Assembly: GCA_950295325.1 (NCBI GenBank)
Contig: OX485804.1
Coordinates: forward strand, 44,144,001 to 44,208,000
DNA from: Polytrichum commune
Taxonomy: Eukaryota > Streptophyta > Polytrichopsida > Polytrichales > Polytrichaceae
Direction: 5' to 3'
Length of the DNA stretch: 64,000 bases
Shown piece by piece: positions 44,528 to 56,321 of this stretch; position 1 is the stretch's first letter, and each line of letters opens with the position of its first letter. Both the position numbers and the translations under genes were made by a program. The notes under the pieces are model-generated. The model was not told the origin of the DNA. It saw only the letters and a program-made list of their open reading frames with translations, and searched no databases.

Positions 44528-46980
44528 GTCCACAAAGAAAGGTTACTTTTAATCCCGCTAGAGTACATTGTGTGTGGGATGTTTATTGTGGTCCCTCTTT
44601 GTGATTTGAACACCTAACTTAACTCACATTTGAGTGGTATTTTGCAAGGCTTGGAGTTTAGAGATGCCCACCATAAAGACATGTGCTATGATGAGATTGG
44701 ACTATGTGCTCGATATACATACGTGATTCGAGGGGCAATGTGAGATTGAACGTTCACTTTGGGCTATAAGTTGGCTTTACATATCAACTCCAAATTTGAA
44801 ACTCAAAATGATAGTCGGCGTGATTCAAGAGAGTCAGAAATTTTTGTGGAGTTGGAAGGGACCCATAAGCCTCACTTGCACTATTACTCCTTTGGTAAGA
44901 TGACTCTACGGAAGTGCAAAGTCAATTTCATGAACCTTCCAACCCATGCTACCAAAATTTTCTGCCAATTTCATGAACCTTCTAAATTAGTTCATGATTC
45001 TCCTACACCAACTCGACATGTGGCACACCTTAGTTTCATGATAATGGACCTTTACTTGTAGCAATTTCATGAATCTTCCAAACCAAGCGGTTCTCATATT
45101 CTCAACTTCTCAAACTTCTCGCCTCCTCGTCTCGCATTCTTTGCCTACTTTCACGACATCTAGTTGTTGGTCGAAGTCTTTGTACTAGGTCTAATAGTAG
45201 AATTGAGTTGGAAACGGTGTAGGTGGCAATGTGTGTTATGTTTGCAACTCCCCGCTTTGTTTGCAATTGTTAGTGCATGAATACATCAGTTGTAGTTGAA
45301 TTCCTTCCAAAAGACACGCCATGTTTTGTACAGATGATAATAGATAGAGAGACGTTTAATTTGAGGAATAAAGACGATCTACTTGCTTGTGATGCTCCTT
45401 TAAATGCTTTGTTGTGGACACACAACATTTAGATCAACCATTGAGAACTCAATCACCACATATTCTTGCCGGAGATTATTCAAGTCTGTAGTTTAGTCTA
45501 TGTGGAAGTCTCCCTTTTGAATTGGATACATTCAACTTATGGTAGCTGATTCTTCGTCATTAGATTGGACACGGTAGTGTTATCAAGCAATGACAAGGAT
45601 TTGGCGTAAAGGAAAGACATTTGAACTGTTATGTCTGTGTGTCTCCTAAAGGTAGTGGTTATAGGAGTATTATTCATGTTAGATAATCTTGGATGGCCAA
45701 AACCATTCACTAGGTGAGGATTTTATGCTATAGTATGTATGTAATAACCATTACAACATGAATTGCATCTAACACATAAGGTCCAAGTTGTCATTGAGGG
45801 ATTTCCACACGAAGATTGTGCATGTGGTAGGTTTTACACTTCTATGCAAGGTTAATTGCACTACCAACAAGTTCATTCACACATCCATATTCAACTACAA
45901 CGAGGTGATGCATCTTCTTGAGATCGTGGGCTTGGTTGAACAAATGCATAGATGTGTATATGAAGGTCTTCAACACATATATTGCCAATTTATTCACACA
46001 CACACAAGCATATATATTGATATAGAGAGTGAGAGAGTGAGAGAGAGAGAGATAGATAGATTAGTAGATAGATTAGTAGATATATATGTATCCCCATAGG
46101 AAATGAAGTACAATCTATTAGTGCAACTACATATCTAAATGTTACAATACAGTGTTGAACTTTTCAACGATGTGCTTGACATATTAATAAAGTGTCTATG
46201 ATTGCGGACATGCATATCCATGGTAATAAGGTCCAATTCAATATTTTTGTATTATCCACTATGCTATGACTTGAATATGTAGTCCAACTTTTTGTATAAC
46301 TTCCTTTAAAAACATGTATTATTAGTCATTTTGTTGATCACTACTCACCACTCACATGTTTGCTTCCTTCTACTGCAAGGTTGTTGTCTCTAGTTACATG
46401 CTTGATGTACTGGAAGGTGGTCATATTTGGATACATACATGTCATTACTTACATTCCTTTTTAGCAGGTTAGATAGACATGGAATGATCCAAGTCCAAAT
46501 CGAGCTCCGCAATGGGGTTGGGAGAAACTTGGTCTACCTTGTCAAGTTTACAATTCATGTGCAAGAATGAGGGTGGCTGGACCCACGTGGCACCACAGTT
46601 GGCGGCATTTGCTTTATCTCGCCTCTCTTACCTCCTTTGGCACATACACCGACTCTCAAAACTAAGTCAATCAACAAACCAATAAATTTTAGGAAGCCAT
46701 ATCTGAAAGAGGTCTGATCTTTTCACCAAACTATAAATTGGGTTAGATGCACAACTAAGTTAGCTATTAAATTTCCAAATTTTAGCTTGTGTACTATAGC
46801 AACGCAAGAAAAATTGCAATTTGAATGAACTTAGGTCTATTGACTCAGTTTTGGAATTTTTTCATCACTCAACTTCAATTGCAAGAATAAGTTCATAATG
46901 TTGCCTAGGGTTCTTCCTCTTACTTTTGGTCCATAGTGTGGTCTCTTAGGACATCACTTTTACAATTTTGAGGGTTTTCT
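44528..46980. other. Gene-free sequence
   Basis: Family H blocks are at about 44610-44760 and 46218-46330. A GAGA/GATA microsatellite is at about 46023-46090. No gene recognised; open frames of about 100 codons here show no domain. Confidence 0.4.
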
Positions 46981-47563
46981 TTGCCCATGAGAGCATTACC
47001 AGAGGAGAAGAGGTTGAATGCTATAGCCATGTTGCAGTATGAGCTTAGCACACTTGAAGTGTCAAAATTGTTGGGTATCTCGCAATCTACATGCTTTAGG
47101 ACTTGTAGAGAGTGTGTTCCTCATATGGAGCCTTCAAGAGGAGGGTGCCCAAGAAGCATCACCACTATTCAACAACAAGTGTGTATAAGAGCCCATCATA
47201 GTTGAGGGACTAGATAATGTTGTAGATGTGAGGAATGCTTTGAATGAGCACTTGCAAGTGGTAATGAGCACCAACACAATGAGGTGTGCACTTCATGAAG
47301 CAGGTCTTGGGTCATCAAAAAAGCAAAAGAAATCATTTTTGATAGCCAAGAATGTGCCTTATAGGTCAAAATTTGCTCAATGCCATTAAGATTGGACTAA
47401 TCCATGATTGGTATAGGGTGATTTTTATTGATGAGACCAAGATCGATCCATTTCAATTTGATGGTCACGTTTGATGTTGGGTGAAGAATGGAACATCTCA
47501 ATTACAAGCTTATCATGTGCACCAAACAATTAAACATGAAGATGGTGCAATTTTTGTGTTGGG
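46981..47563 (+). pseudogene. Tc1/mariner-family transposase, N-terminal and central part
   Basis: The first 75 codons give a helix-turn-helix of Tc1 type: 'LPEEKRLNAIAMLQYELS', 'EVSKLLGISQSTCFRTCREC', 'RGGCPRSITTIQ'. The frame then breaks near 47205. Past further stops, 47426-47563 gives the catalytic-core start 'VIFIDETKIDPFQFDGHV', a stop in place of the usual Trp, then 'KHEDGAIFVLGYM', matching the Tc1 DET...DG..W and KHGGG..VWG.M motifs. The protein continues at 48954 after two insertions. Dead copy. Tc1-like (as opposed to mariner-like DD39D) elements are uncommon in plant annotations. Confidence 0.8.
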
Positions 47564-47571
47564 TTATATGA

Positions 47572-48014
47572 ACCTTATGGCGGGACCCTAGGGTCCCATC
47601 GGCCCCTGGCTCTCGCATAAACTCTGTAACACCATCAATATGACTCCAATTTTTTTTAACGAAGCCGGCAATTGACTTCTCACATCATGAGCTACTCGGG
47701 GACATTCAAATCAAATTTTCATAATGGTGATGCAATTAGTCATTTGTAGGGGTATCATGCTCATTTTTTAGATGGATTTTTGGAGAAATAATTAAGAACA
47801 TATTTTTTAGTGAAGTTATTGAAAGGGTAACTTAGCTGAGAGCAAGAGAGATGCAATGATACATTGCAAGATGCAGTAATGACTTCTAGCCAACAACTAC
47901 AGATTTAAGTTTAGGTTTAGGTTTATGTTGCAACATAAGCACTCCAACAAAATAAATAACTAATGATGTTTTGAGACAAAGTCTATGCGGGACCCCAAGG
48001 TCCCGCCATAAGGT
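47572..48014. mobile_element. hAT-like MITE inserted in the Tc1 transposase
   Basis: Inverted ends ACCTTATGGCGGGACCCTAG (left) and the reverse of ACCTTATGGCGGGACCTTGG (right). The 8-bp flanks TTATATGA (47564-47571) and CCATATGA (48015-48022) differ only at two pyrimidines, fitting a hAT duplication. It splits the transposase just after 'GYM'; the Tc1 frame seems to resume at 48020. Confidence 0.75.
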
Positions 48015-48037
48015 CCATATGACTTCTGTGGCATGGG

Positions 48038-48953
48038 TGTCGAAACCCTTGCTAGCACCCTTTAACAATCTTGACCATTTTCAAATTCTAGCAAAGATCA
48101 CGAGTGCTAACCTTTCGCATTCCGCCACGCAAATGGTTAGCTCCCCATACCGTAGACCTCTTAGCGCATAGGTAGAGGACCAACCCTCTTACTCTACATT
48201 TGGGATTTTTCCCTTAATCAGTAGCCAATGATTAAATATGGACTTCCATCCATGGAAGTCCAATCTTAAGTTGATCATCGCTTTGCTGAAGCAACACTAT
48301 AACATCCCGAACCATACTAGGCAACTATGCCCCCATGTTGGGCCAATGCTCGTGGAGGTTGTGCCGTAAGGCCTCAAGTGGGTTTGGTCAGCTACACTGA
48401 CTCACCCATATAAGCCTCTAGGACTTTGGGTAGGGCCCCTACCCCACCGTTAAGTAACCTTTTGTCTCTCTACAAGGGTTGGGGCCAAGTAGACATTTTC
48501 CCTTAGTCGTTGGGGCTAGAAGCCCCCGGCAGTTTCAGACCATCATAACTTCCTTGTATGATCTCAGATGCTATCAAACGACCACTCCATCATCATCTAC
48601 ATTTCACGTACATGCCCATGCATTCCTCACTGTCCCATTCGAGCAAGTATTAAAGAAGTTATGGGTTATCAAACCTTGGCAGTTCCGGGAGCCACTCCCA
48701 TGCCACTGTTCCTAGCTCACACCTCCAATTAAGGTGTTCTTGAGCATTTTAGAATCCGCATGCCATAAGTTACTCATTGCTCATGGACTAACCCTCGTGA
48801 CTCTTAGTCGTCATAGGTAGGAGGCATTTTCAATGCCCGGGGCCCTCACCCACACTAGAATCACTTAGGCCCTCTTACCAATGACGTCACAAGTCTCGGG
48901 TCCCCCTTATGCCCATGGTATTTTAGACACTCCTAATGGAGAAGTGAGTGACA
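48038..48953. mobile_element. LTR-like repeat, copy 1 (probable solo LTR)
   Basis: 916 bp collinear with 49314-50250. Begins TGTCG and ends GACA, i.e. TG...CA. Shared blocks are TTAGCTCCCCATACCG, TTGATCATC..TTGCTGAAGC, GTAGACATTTTCCCTTAG and ACCATCATAACTTCCTTGTA. The 5-bp flanks ATGGG and ATAAG are similar but not identical. No retrotransposon proteins or primer-binding site are seen nearby. Confidence 0.55.
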
Positions 48954-49300
48954 ATAAGTTACATATTTAAGATCAAAGAGATGATCATACAAGCTATTTA
49001 TTTTAGCATTCTTCAAGATGGAGTCATGAAGACTATTGAATGGTATTGTTTCGACCCTTCTCATATCATATTTTAGTATGATAATGATCTCGAACATACT
49101 GCAAATTTGTCAAGCAATGATTGTCAATGAATTTTTTTGATGTTCTTACTTAGCCTCCTAAATCTAATTGAGCATATGTGAGCACTTATAAAACGGACAT
49201 TAATGAGTATCCAATACCAACCAAATGAATGCTTCAATTGTGGGCGCGTATGCAAGCTTCTTTCCATTCCATCATTCATGAGCAATGTTAAAAAAATTCT
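48954..49300 (+). pseudogene. Tc1/mariner transposase, C-terminal part
   Basis: Gives 'ILQDGVMKTIEW', 'FDPSHIIF', a stop, then 'DNDLEHTANL' (the second catalytic Asp block, DNDPKHT in the family), and after another break 'NLIEHMWALIKRTLMS'-like residues (the third acidic block, NPIEHLW). It continues the transposase begun at 46981. About 20 residues between the parts are not seen. Confidence 0.75.
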
Positions 49301-49313
49301 ATCATAACATGCA

Positions 49314-50250
49314 TGTCGCAATCCTTGTTAGCACCCTTTAACTTATCTTCACCACTTTACAGCTCTAGCAAGTGTCACAAGTGCTAACCTGCACATTCCA
49401 CACGCACGCATGGTTAGCTCCCCATACCGAGGACCTCCAAGCCCATAGCTTGGTAACCAACCCTCTTACACATGCATGCATAACTCTCCAATTAGTATGT
49501 AGCCAATGGTTAGTTGTAGACTTCTATTCATGGAAGTCCAATCTTGAGTTGATCATCACGTTGCTGAAGCAACACTATAACAACCCGAAGCATAGTTGGC
49601 AAGTATGTTTCGAGTCGGGTCGGTCAGCAACACCGTCTTACCCATATAAGCCTCTAAGACTTTGGACAGGGCCCTACCCCACTGTCAAGTAACCTATTGT
49701 CTCTCTCCTAAGAATTGGGCTAAGTAGACATTTTCCCTTAGCCGTTGGGGCTGGAAGCCCCCAGTAGGTTCAAACCATCATAACTTCCTTGTATGATCTT
49801 TTCTATCAAAAGACCACTCCATCGACATCTACTCTTATTGCATAAATGCCGATAAACTCCTCACTTGCCTCATTCAGGCAAGTATTAAAGAAGTTACGGG
49901 TTATCAAACCTCGGCAGTCCTAGGCGCCACTCCCAGGTCATTGCTGTCCTAGGGCACTGTCCTTAGGCAGCACCTCACTCAAATTGACATATCTCCTAGC
50001 TTACACCTCCGATTGGGAAGTTCTTGAGTATTTTAGAATCCAAACGCCATAAGCTAGTGAATGCTCATGGCTTTATCCTCATGACTCCTAGTCTCCGTGG
50101 ATGGGAGGCATTCTCAATGCACGGGACCTTCACCCACATTAGGATTAGTTGGGCCCTCTCACCTATGGCGCCACAACTTCCAGGCGTCACTCCAGGGTCC
50201 CCCTTGTATTCATGGTGTTGTGAGCACTCCTCATGGAGAGGTGCGTGGCA
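49314..50250. mobile_element. LTR-like repeat, copy 2 (probable solo LTR)
   Basis: 937 bp, TGTCG...GGCA, same orientation as copy 1. Flanks ATGCA and ATGCC match at 4 of 5 positions. It sits immediately after the Tc1 C-terminus. Copy 2 contains an insertion of about 60 bp near 49950-50000 relative to copy 1; copy 1 has an extra block near 48330-48370. Confidence 0.6.
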
Positions 50251-51169
50251 ATGCCCAATCATTTCCAAGTTGTTTTAGCTTGTAAAGGAGGTTGAACGAA
50301 TTATTAATTTATAGGTAGATGTAGGTTACAAAACTAAGTCAATGTATATGGTTATCTTCATATCATTGTTTCTTCATGTGTAGTTTTGCAATAGACATAA
50401 GACTTTGGAAATGATGTACTAAACTATGACTTTTAACTTACATAAGTGAAAGTATTTATGTTCTTGTTTTTTATTTGCCTAGCATTGTGTTGAAAATTAA
50501 TGTAGTAAAGTCATTGACTCAACTTCGAGAGTCAATATATAATATGAGGGGAAGAAGATAGAGTGATATCAGAGGTGAGCGCTCACATGTCACCTTAAAG
50601 AATATCTATGTAGTACCATAGAGGGCTTTTTTTATTTCGACACACATTAATTATTTTTCCCTCAAATTTTGCCACATGTCATGCTCACATTCACTAAGTC
50701 AATATCTTAGTGACATTCACTAAGTCAATATTCCACATGGAAACTACATTTTGACACAGATAAAGATGAAATAGAGAGCCCTCTCCAATATTTTTTACTA
50801 CAATTAGCCTTTAAAAGGTTGGGTGGATTGCAAGTGTACTATCATTAAGCCCCAAAAATCCTACTTTTACTTAAATCTTAGTTGCACTTTAGCTTTCAAT
50901 GTCTTGACATTTTCTTTTGTCACTCCATAGACAAGAACTTCCACTTCCTTATTTTACTTTTACTGTTTTCTTACTTTACTTTTCATTACTTTTATTTTCT
51001 TTATTTTCTTTCAACTATAGATTGAACACATTCAACTTTAAATCATTTTCTGCATACTTCACTCTACTTGACTACTCGCAGGATCAACGAAGTAATGAAT
51101 TCTTTTGCTGCAACCGCATGATTGACAACATAATTTGTCATAACATCCTCCAATATCATGTAATATAAT
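50251..51169 (+). promoter_or_regulatory. Upstream region of the kinase gene
   Basis: AT-rich with pyrimidine tracts (about 50940-51015, TTTTACTTTTACTG and TTTATTTTCTTT) that could be a leader. A CATTCACTAAGTCAATAT direct repeat lies at about 50689 and 50715. No start site or TATA box is certain. Confidence 0.35.
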
Positions 51170-52237
51170 ATGATGGGGGACACTACAACAATGGCGGAGA
51201 GTTTTCGAATGCTTCTAATGCAATCCCGAGATAACTGTCAAACTCTCCATCCAAGCTCCAACTTGGGGGATCTCACAGTTCCTCCGAGGGTGTTCCCATA
51301 TGACACCGGAAACATAAGGGACTGGTATGACATGGACACGGTTTCGGTTTTGGGATCAGGCTCAAGCTCCACCATGTTCAAATGCTTTGAGCGTGGCACC
51401 ACTTCAAAGCCACCGTATGCATGCAAAGTGATCCCGAAAGCAGACCCGTTCAACACATTCCCGAGAATTCGACAAGAAGTGAAGATCTTGTTTGCGTTGC
51501 AACACCAACCCAACATCATCACCCTACACGACGTGTTTGAGGACGCCGATTACGTGTACCTCGTGATGGAGCTCGGCAATGGTGGCGAGCTTCTGGACGA
51601 CTTCAACCGGCGGTACCGAAATGCCGACCCCGCGCAGCGGCCGTTGCCGCCTCTGTACTCGGAGGCGGAGGCAGCAAGCATCATGTTCCAAATCATGAGC
51701 GCCATCCGGGCGTGTCAATCGGTGGGTGTTGTACACCGGGATCTTAAGCCGGAAAACATTCTGATCGTCAACAAGGATGAGGACGGTTTACCGACGATCA
51801 AGGTCATTGATTTCGGGCTTTCTACCTTCACCCAACCCGGCGAGGTTTTGCACGAGCTCGTCGGGACCCTCCTGTATATAGCACCAGAAGTGGCTCGACA
51901 AGCATATGGTGGTGAAGCCGATGTTTGGAGCGCAGGGTGCATCATGTTCATCCTCCTTTGCGGATACCACCCCTTCCAACGTGCCTTGTATAGCGGTGTG
52001 AGAGAGCTCGTCGCGGCTCAAACCAACCTTCAGAGCCTCCTGTTTCGGGCACCGAGTTGCATTGAAGGGTTTAAGTCCATTTCGAGTGTCGGACAGGATC
52101 TCCTCCGTAACATGTTAATGGTGGATTCATCTGTGCGATTGACGGTTGATGAGTTTTTTGAGCATCCATGGATAACACGCCACATGGGAAAATGTCAGAA
52201 CTCACAAACAAGAGAACGTCATGAATGGCGAGTTTGA
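51170..52237 (+). CDS. CDPK-type (CaMK group) serine/threonine protein kinase without EF hands, intronless
   Basis: 355 residues in one exon. After an N-terminal extension of about 55 residues comes a full kinase domain (about 57-336). It shows the catalytic Lys K86 (YACK), Glu E103, HRDLKPEN (D191, N196), DFG (D214-G216), APE (238-240), 'DVWSAG' and subdomain XI Arg (R323), ending 'FFEHPWI'. All catalytic residues are present, so phosphotransfer is plausible. The Gly loop reads GSGSSS: its third Gly is Ser. A Pro-rich insertion ('NADPAQRPLPPLY', 151-163) lies between alpha-D and alpha-E. No EF hands or autoinhibitory segment follow, so the layout is like PEP-carboxylase kinase or CDPK-derived kinases, not a true CDPK. 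Two ATGs start the frame. Substrate unknown; cytosol or nucleus likely (no signal or membrane segment; the N-terminus lacks a MGxxxS myristoylation motif at the first ATG). Confidence 0.88.
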   Translation: MMGDTTTMAESFRMLLMQSRDNCQTLHPSSNLGDLTVPPRVFPYDTGNIRDWYDMDTVSVLGSGSSSTMFKCFERGTTSKPPYACKVIPKADPFNTFPRIRQEVKILFALQHQPNIITLHDVFEDADYVYLVMELGNGGELLDDFNRRYRNADPAQRPLPPLYSEAEAASIMFQIMSAIRACQSVGVVHRDLKPENILIVNKDEDGLPTIKVIDFGLSTFTQPGEVLHELVGTLLYIAPEVARQAYGGEADVWSAGCIMFILLCGYHPFQRALYSGVRELVAAQTNLQSLLFRAPSCIEGFKSISSVGQDLLRNMLMVDSSVRLTVDEFFEHPWITRHMGKCQNSQTRERHEWRV

Positions 52238-53475
52238 CAAGCGGCATACTAATAAATGCAACCCAAATGTGCACATATAAGTTACGAACTTGTAAGGATT
52301 TAAGACTGCTATGATGTGGAGTGGGATTTAGCAGATATGAAAGATAGTCACATGGCGTGTAACTTTGAAAGACTTGTAAAAGATATAGACAAGACTACAG
52401 GATCCAATAGAGACAATACTTATTTTAAATTATACTCACAGGATAGTCTCAAGGCCTGGATCAAATGAATAATGAATAAGGCCTTACGTAAGAACTTGTT
52501 ACATGCAAAGACCAATAACATACTATGGTGTACATTTTAGGATATGTCTCTGCACCATAGTTCCCCGATTCAATTTCTGGAACGCTCAGTGTAAGACTGA
52601 GAAAGTAAAATGGAATTTGTATGTAAATTAAACATCTCTATTTTGGTATAACAAGGGCTTGAATGTTCTTATCCAAGGCAAATCAGTCAAAGGTAACCAG
52701 TATTTAATTATTGCAACATTTAAGATTTGGAGGGGAAAAAGCGGATACCAAAGAAACATTGGAACTGGCACACCTTGTTTGCAGGACTTCCTCCTGACTA
52801 AGTACAGTACTGTCTGCACAGATAAAAACTTTCACAATTATCGCATTTTGTTAGTTGCTTTGAGATGAAATGATACCTCCAAGTGTCCGATAATATCACA
52901 TGCATCTTAGGTATCCTCCATCTCTATGCTTTTCACCAAATTGTGAACTACATACAAGGGGGAATACATCACACACAAAAATATAGACAGTGGAATTGAA
53001 GATATTCACAATGAGAAAGTAACCGGATAAGGACTTTCAAGGTTGCAAAGCATTGCCAAGGTGGCAAACAAGCATATATTTACAATTGCTGAAAGCTTGC
53101 TGCCACAAAAGTGGACTTGTAGATTACTCATAGTATCTCAATTTGCTCTGCTGAGTTGGGTCACCAACATTCTGGTCTCCACTCTTTCAGTGCATTGGAC
53201 AATAGTAATGTACAAAATAGTAGTGTACAAAATTAGTATTGAAACTAATTGGAACATGAGTCCCAAAAATAGACGACATGAGCCTGGTCCAATTACACCA
53301 AAAGTGGAGTGTACTCATTCATCTTGTCCTTCCTCATCTTTGAATGATAGGCCAAGTAATGTGCCTGCACAATTGATTGAACACAGCCTTCTCAGTAACT
53401 GTTCAACAGAAAATTCCTTCTCTAAAGAGATTCCCAAGTCTTTTAACACTCGTTGAACAAGATGATCTTGAAAAC
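52238..53475. other. Convergent intergenic region between kinase and transporter genes
   Basis: AATAAATG at about 52251 could be the kinase polyadenylation signal. The remainder should include the 3' UTRs of both genes. No further gene recognised. Confidence 0.4.
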
Positions 53476-56321
53476 CTAATAAAAATACTGCTAATTTTGG
53501 CCACTTACGGAAAAAAGAATGTAAAGCGGGTTCAGGAGCAAACCTGTACAAGCAGTGTAATGTCAAGAGTTACAGTTCCTAAGCTCCCAATAAGCCATGG
53601 TGCCTTTCCAAGAAAGTCTTGCCTGCCATGGCACAAAATAATGCAATTAGATGATGACCACCAGCATCATATTACACAGAGACAATGTATAAAAATAACA
53701 TCTGGGTCGAATTGAAGTGTACAGATTTCAAGCAGGTAAGAAATTCAAGTTGTAGCAAATTCAGAGGATGGGGGTCACACAAGAGCATAGAAGCTGAGTA
53801 CAAACCAAGAATATAGCCGCATAAGGATGGAGACACCGTAAGTTGAGTTAGCCAAAATTGCAGTAGAAACCATTGCCATTGATAAGCCTTCTGCAGATCC
53901 CCTATTGTTAACCTTCAATACCTGAGATACTCGAGAGCCCAGATATAATGAGGCAGATCCCCAACTGCACAATATAGGAAAATTGATCAGAAAGCAGATT
54001 TTTTGACTTAGCATTGTTTTTTGCAAACACTCCCAGTAGTTCAACTGCAACAAATAGCAGAAAGACACCCCAACATCGATAAATCCAAAGATAGGTTCTG
54101 CAGGATAAGCCAATAACATAACTAGGCTAGTAGCAAACAATATCCAAATACTTAATCACGTGAAGCAATGGACATTCCATCATAATAGAAAGAAAAAAAG
54201 CTCCGTAGCAGAATCACAAGGCATACCCAAGTATGGTACCACTGTCCTTCAACCACCAGATTCTTGATGTATCCTCACAGATGGACATCAATTTTCTTCC
54301 CATCGTAGATTTAATGGACTGAAGACCAGTATGGTCTCCCTGCACCAAGTTGTGGGTAGCAGCTCCTAAACAAATAAGGCCAGCCACACCCATCACTGCA
54401 GCACCAGCCAAGCGAATGATCTTACTTTTCCCATGTTTTCGGAGGAGACCATGCTGAATAGTAAGGCGCGGTCCAGTTGGTGGACCATACTCTAGACCGT
54501 ACTGCATAATAACCTGCCGAAGATGCCGACTCTTGGAGTGGGATGGGGAGTCATCAGAAGCAGGTACATTTTGGTGCTGGCACTTTAAACTCTCCAAGTC
54601 ACATGCCTGATTTAATAGTAGTGGTCCTCTTTCAATGCACCTATACTGGGCTGACTCAGGGTTATTCAAATTCGTGCTAAATTTGGTTTCATCCCTTCCT
54701 GCACCATAAAGGAAATATTTACTGCTCAGCAACTCTCCTCTCTTTTGACAGGATAACCAGCTTCTTGAGCAATACAATAAATACACCATACACTATGTTG
54801 AGCTTATCTGAAATTCTGAATGTACTCAGATCTAAATCTTCGTACGAAACAATCATCAGTTCAAGCATCAAACTAATAAGAAGTCGGATGCCTGATGCTC
54901 CCATTACAAACATCTCACCTGATGCATTAGTTGGTGGGGTGTAAACCACTACTGATGTGCCCTCCTTTGGTTTATCATCGCAATCCCCTATATATAGCAC
55001 ATCTTCTTTTTCATCCACACGTGGTTGTTGATAATAGAAGTACTGTCACAGCCAAAAATAAGGTTAATAATGTGCATCCAATTGCCAGGACTAACGCTCT
55101 GTTATACAATTGTTGAGCATAATGACATGTAGCCCTGCGCATGCCATCAACTGAGTACTGGTGACTCCATTTAAAAGTTAGAAACATTCTGCAGCTTCTC
55201 AATTGGAGCATGCAGAAGAACACAAAAGAAAGAAATTAAGAAATTAATTAAGAGAGCAATTAAGAGATTTAAGCAATTACGAGAGCCTTGACCTACGTGA
55301 AGAAGGAAGCAGAGAGCTAAGGAAGTACCAACATGCAAGTGCAAGAACAGAATATAACAGAAAAAGAGCACATCAGTTTTTGCGGAGGCGCTCACCTGAC
55401 TGATTATCATGAAATCAGCAAACATGAAGTAGCTGGCTGACAGATTTTGGGTTGCCAATTGATCACCGGTTAAAAGGCAACCCAGGAAATTGAACGAGTC
55501 ACCCTGCACATCACAATTGTAATCCTCTTAATAAAGTCTGGAAATCTTTGATCTGAATTTGTTACTGAAAGCACGACAGCTACTCAATTTGAACAACTTC
55601 TGTAAACATGGTGCTGATTCAAAGTCACACACTTCCCGATACAAACAAAGGACAGAACATTTTCTTATAGTTCGACCTTAAAAACGGATGTAACAGAGTC
55701 TACACATTCCCAAACATGAAGGCGGAGTCTGACATAATTCGTTTGGTCGTATACATCACACAAAATCTTCTGATTTCTCTGACGAGGATTAGCTTCTAAG
55801 AAGTCATACTTTGTTCCCTATTACATCCAAGTACTGCCGATTCACCACACGGATGCTCACCACTACTCTGCTGTAAGCAATTTCTAATCTGTGCTTTGGC
55901 ATTGCAATGACATATGTATCCTGGAGAACTTGGAACCAAGGGCAAAGATCCTGATCCCATTCCTTCGACCTTAAAGGCTCGAGATGAATCTACTGCAGTG
56001 TATTCCATGTAGGCCATATGTTTGTCTAAGAGCATCGGATCAATTCCAAAAACCAGAGGAAGATACTGCAAAGGGTAAAGGAGTGCTGACCGCAAGCCAC
56101 TGTAAGAGGAACCAAGGCGACAGTGCATCTGCACTCTGCAGGCGCCAATTGCTGATGAACTGAGGCACTTGCGCTACCAACCAGAACATGAGTGACGAAA
56201 GGCCGATGTAGAAGGCTATCATCTCCCATGTCGAATAAATGCAGTCCCCAAACCATACTTCTATCCATAAGGTCGCCCCCGCTTTGCATCCACAAGCAGC
56301 GTTAGCATGTAGTCCGTACAT
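53476..56321 (-). CDS. PQ-loop repeat transporter (YPQ/cystinosin-like, vacuolar cationic amino-acid type), seven exons
   Basis: Minus-strand exons are 56091-56321, 55396-55503, 54919-55042, 54227-54737, 53806-53964, 53544-53622 and 53476-53487, about 407 residues. Phases agree at every junction. The exon 4 start is uncertain by 3 bp. An in-frame stop lies just upstream of the ATG. The N-terminus has 'FGDCIYSTWEMIAFYIGLSS' and the first PQ motif 'VAQVPQFISNW', then 'GDSFNFLGCLL' and 'FMIISQYFYY'. A long hydrophilic loop (exons 3-4) is typical of plant members. The second repeat is 'LGWGSASLYLGSRVSQ' with '..AEGLS', ending 'APWLIGSLGTVTLDITLLVQ' and a three-residue last exon. The family exports basic amino acids or similar solutes across the vacuole or lysosome membrane. 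The second PQ motif reads SQ here. Substrate not readable. Confidence 0.85.

Noticed and set aside
46023-46090. Coiled, charged peptide (RVREREIDRLVDRLVDI)
   Set aside because: Translation of a GAGA/GATA microsatellite.
48038-50250. Intact LTR retrotransposon
   Set aside because: The 360 bp between the repeats is Tc1 transposase sequence; no gag, pol, primer-binding site or polypurine tract is visible.
55796-56084. Minus-strand open frames within 55796-56134
   Set aside because: They lie in intron 1 of the PQ-loop gene; reading through replaces the conserved GDSFNFLGCLL continuation.
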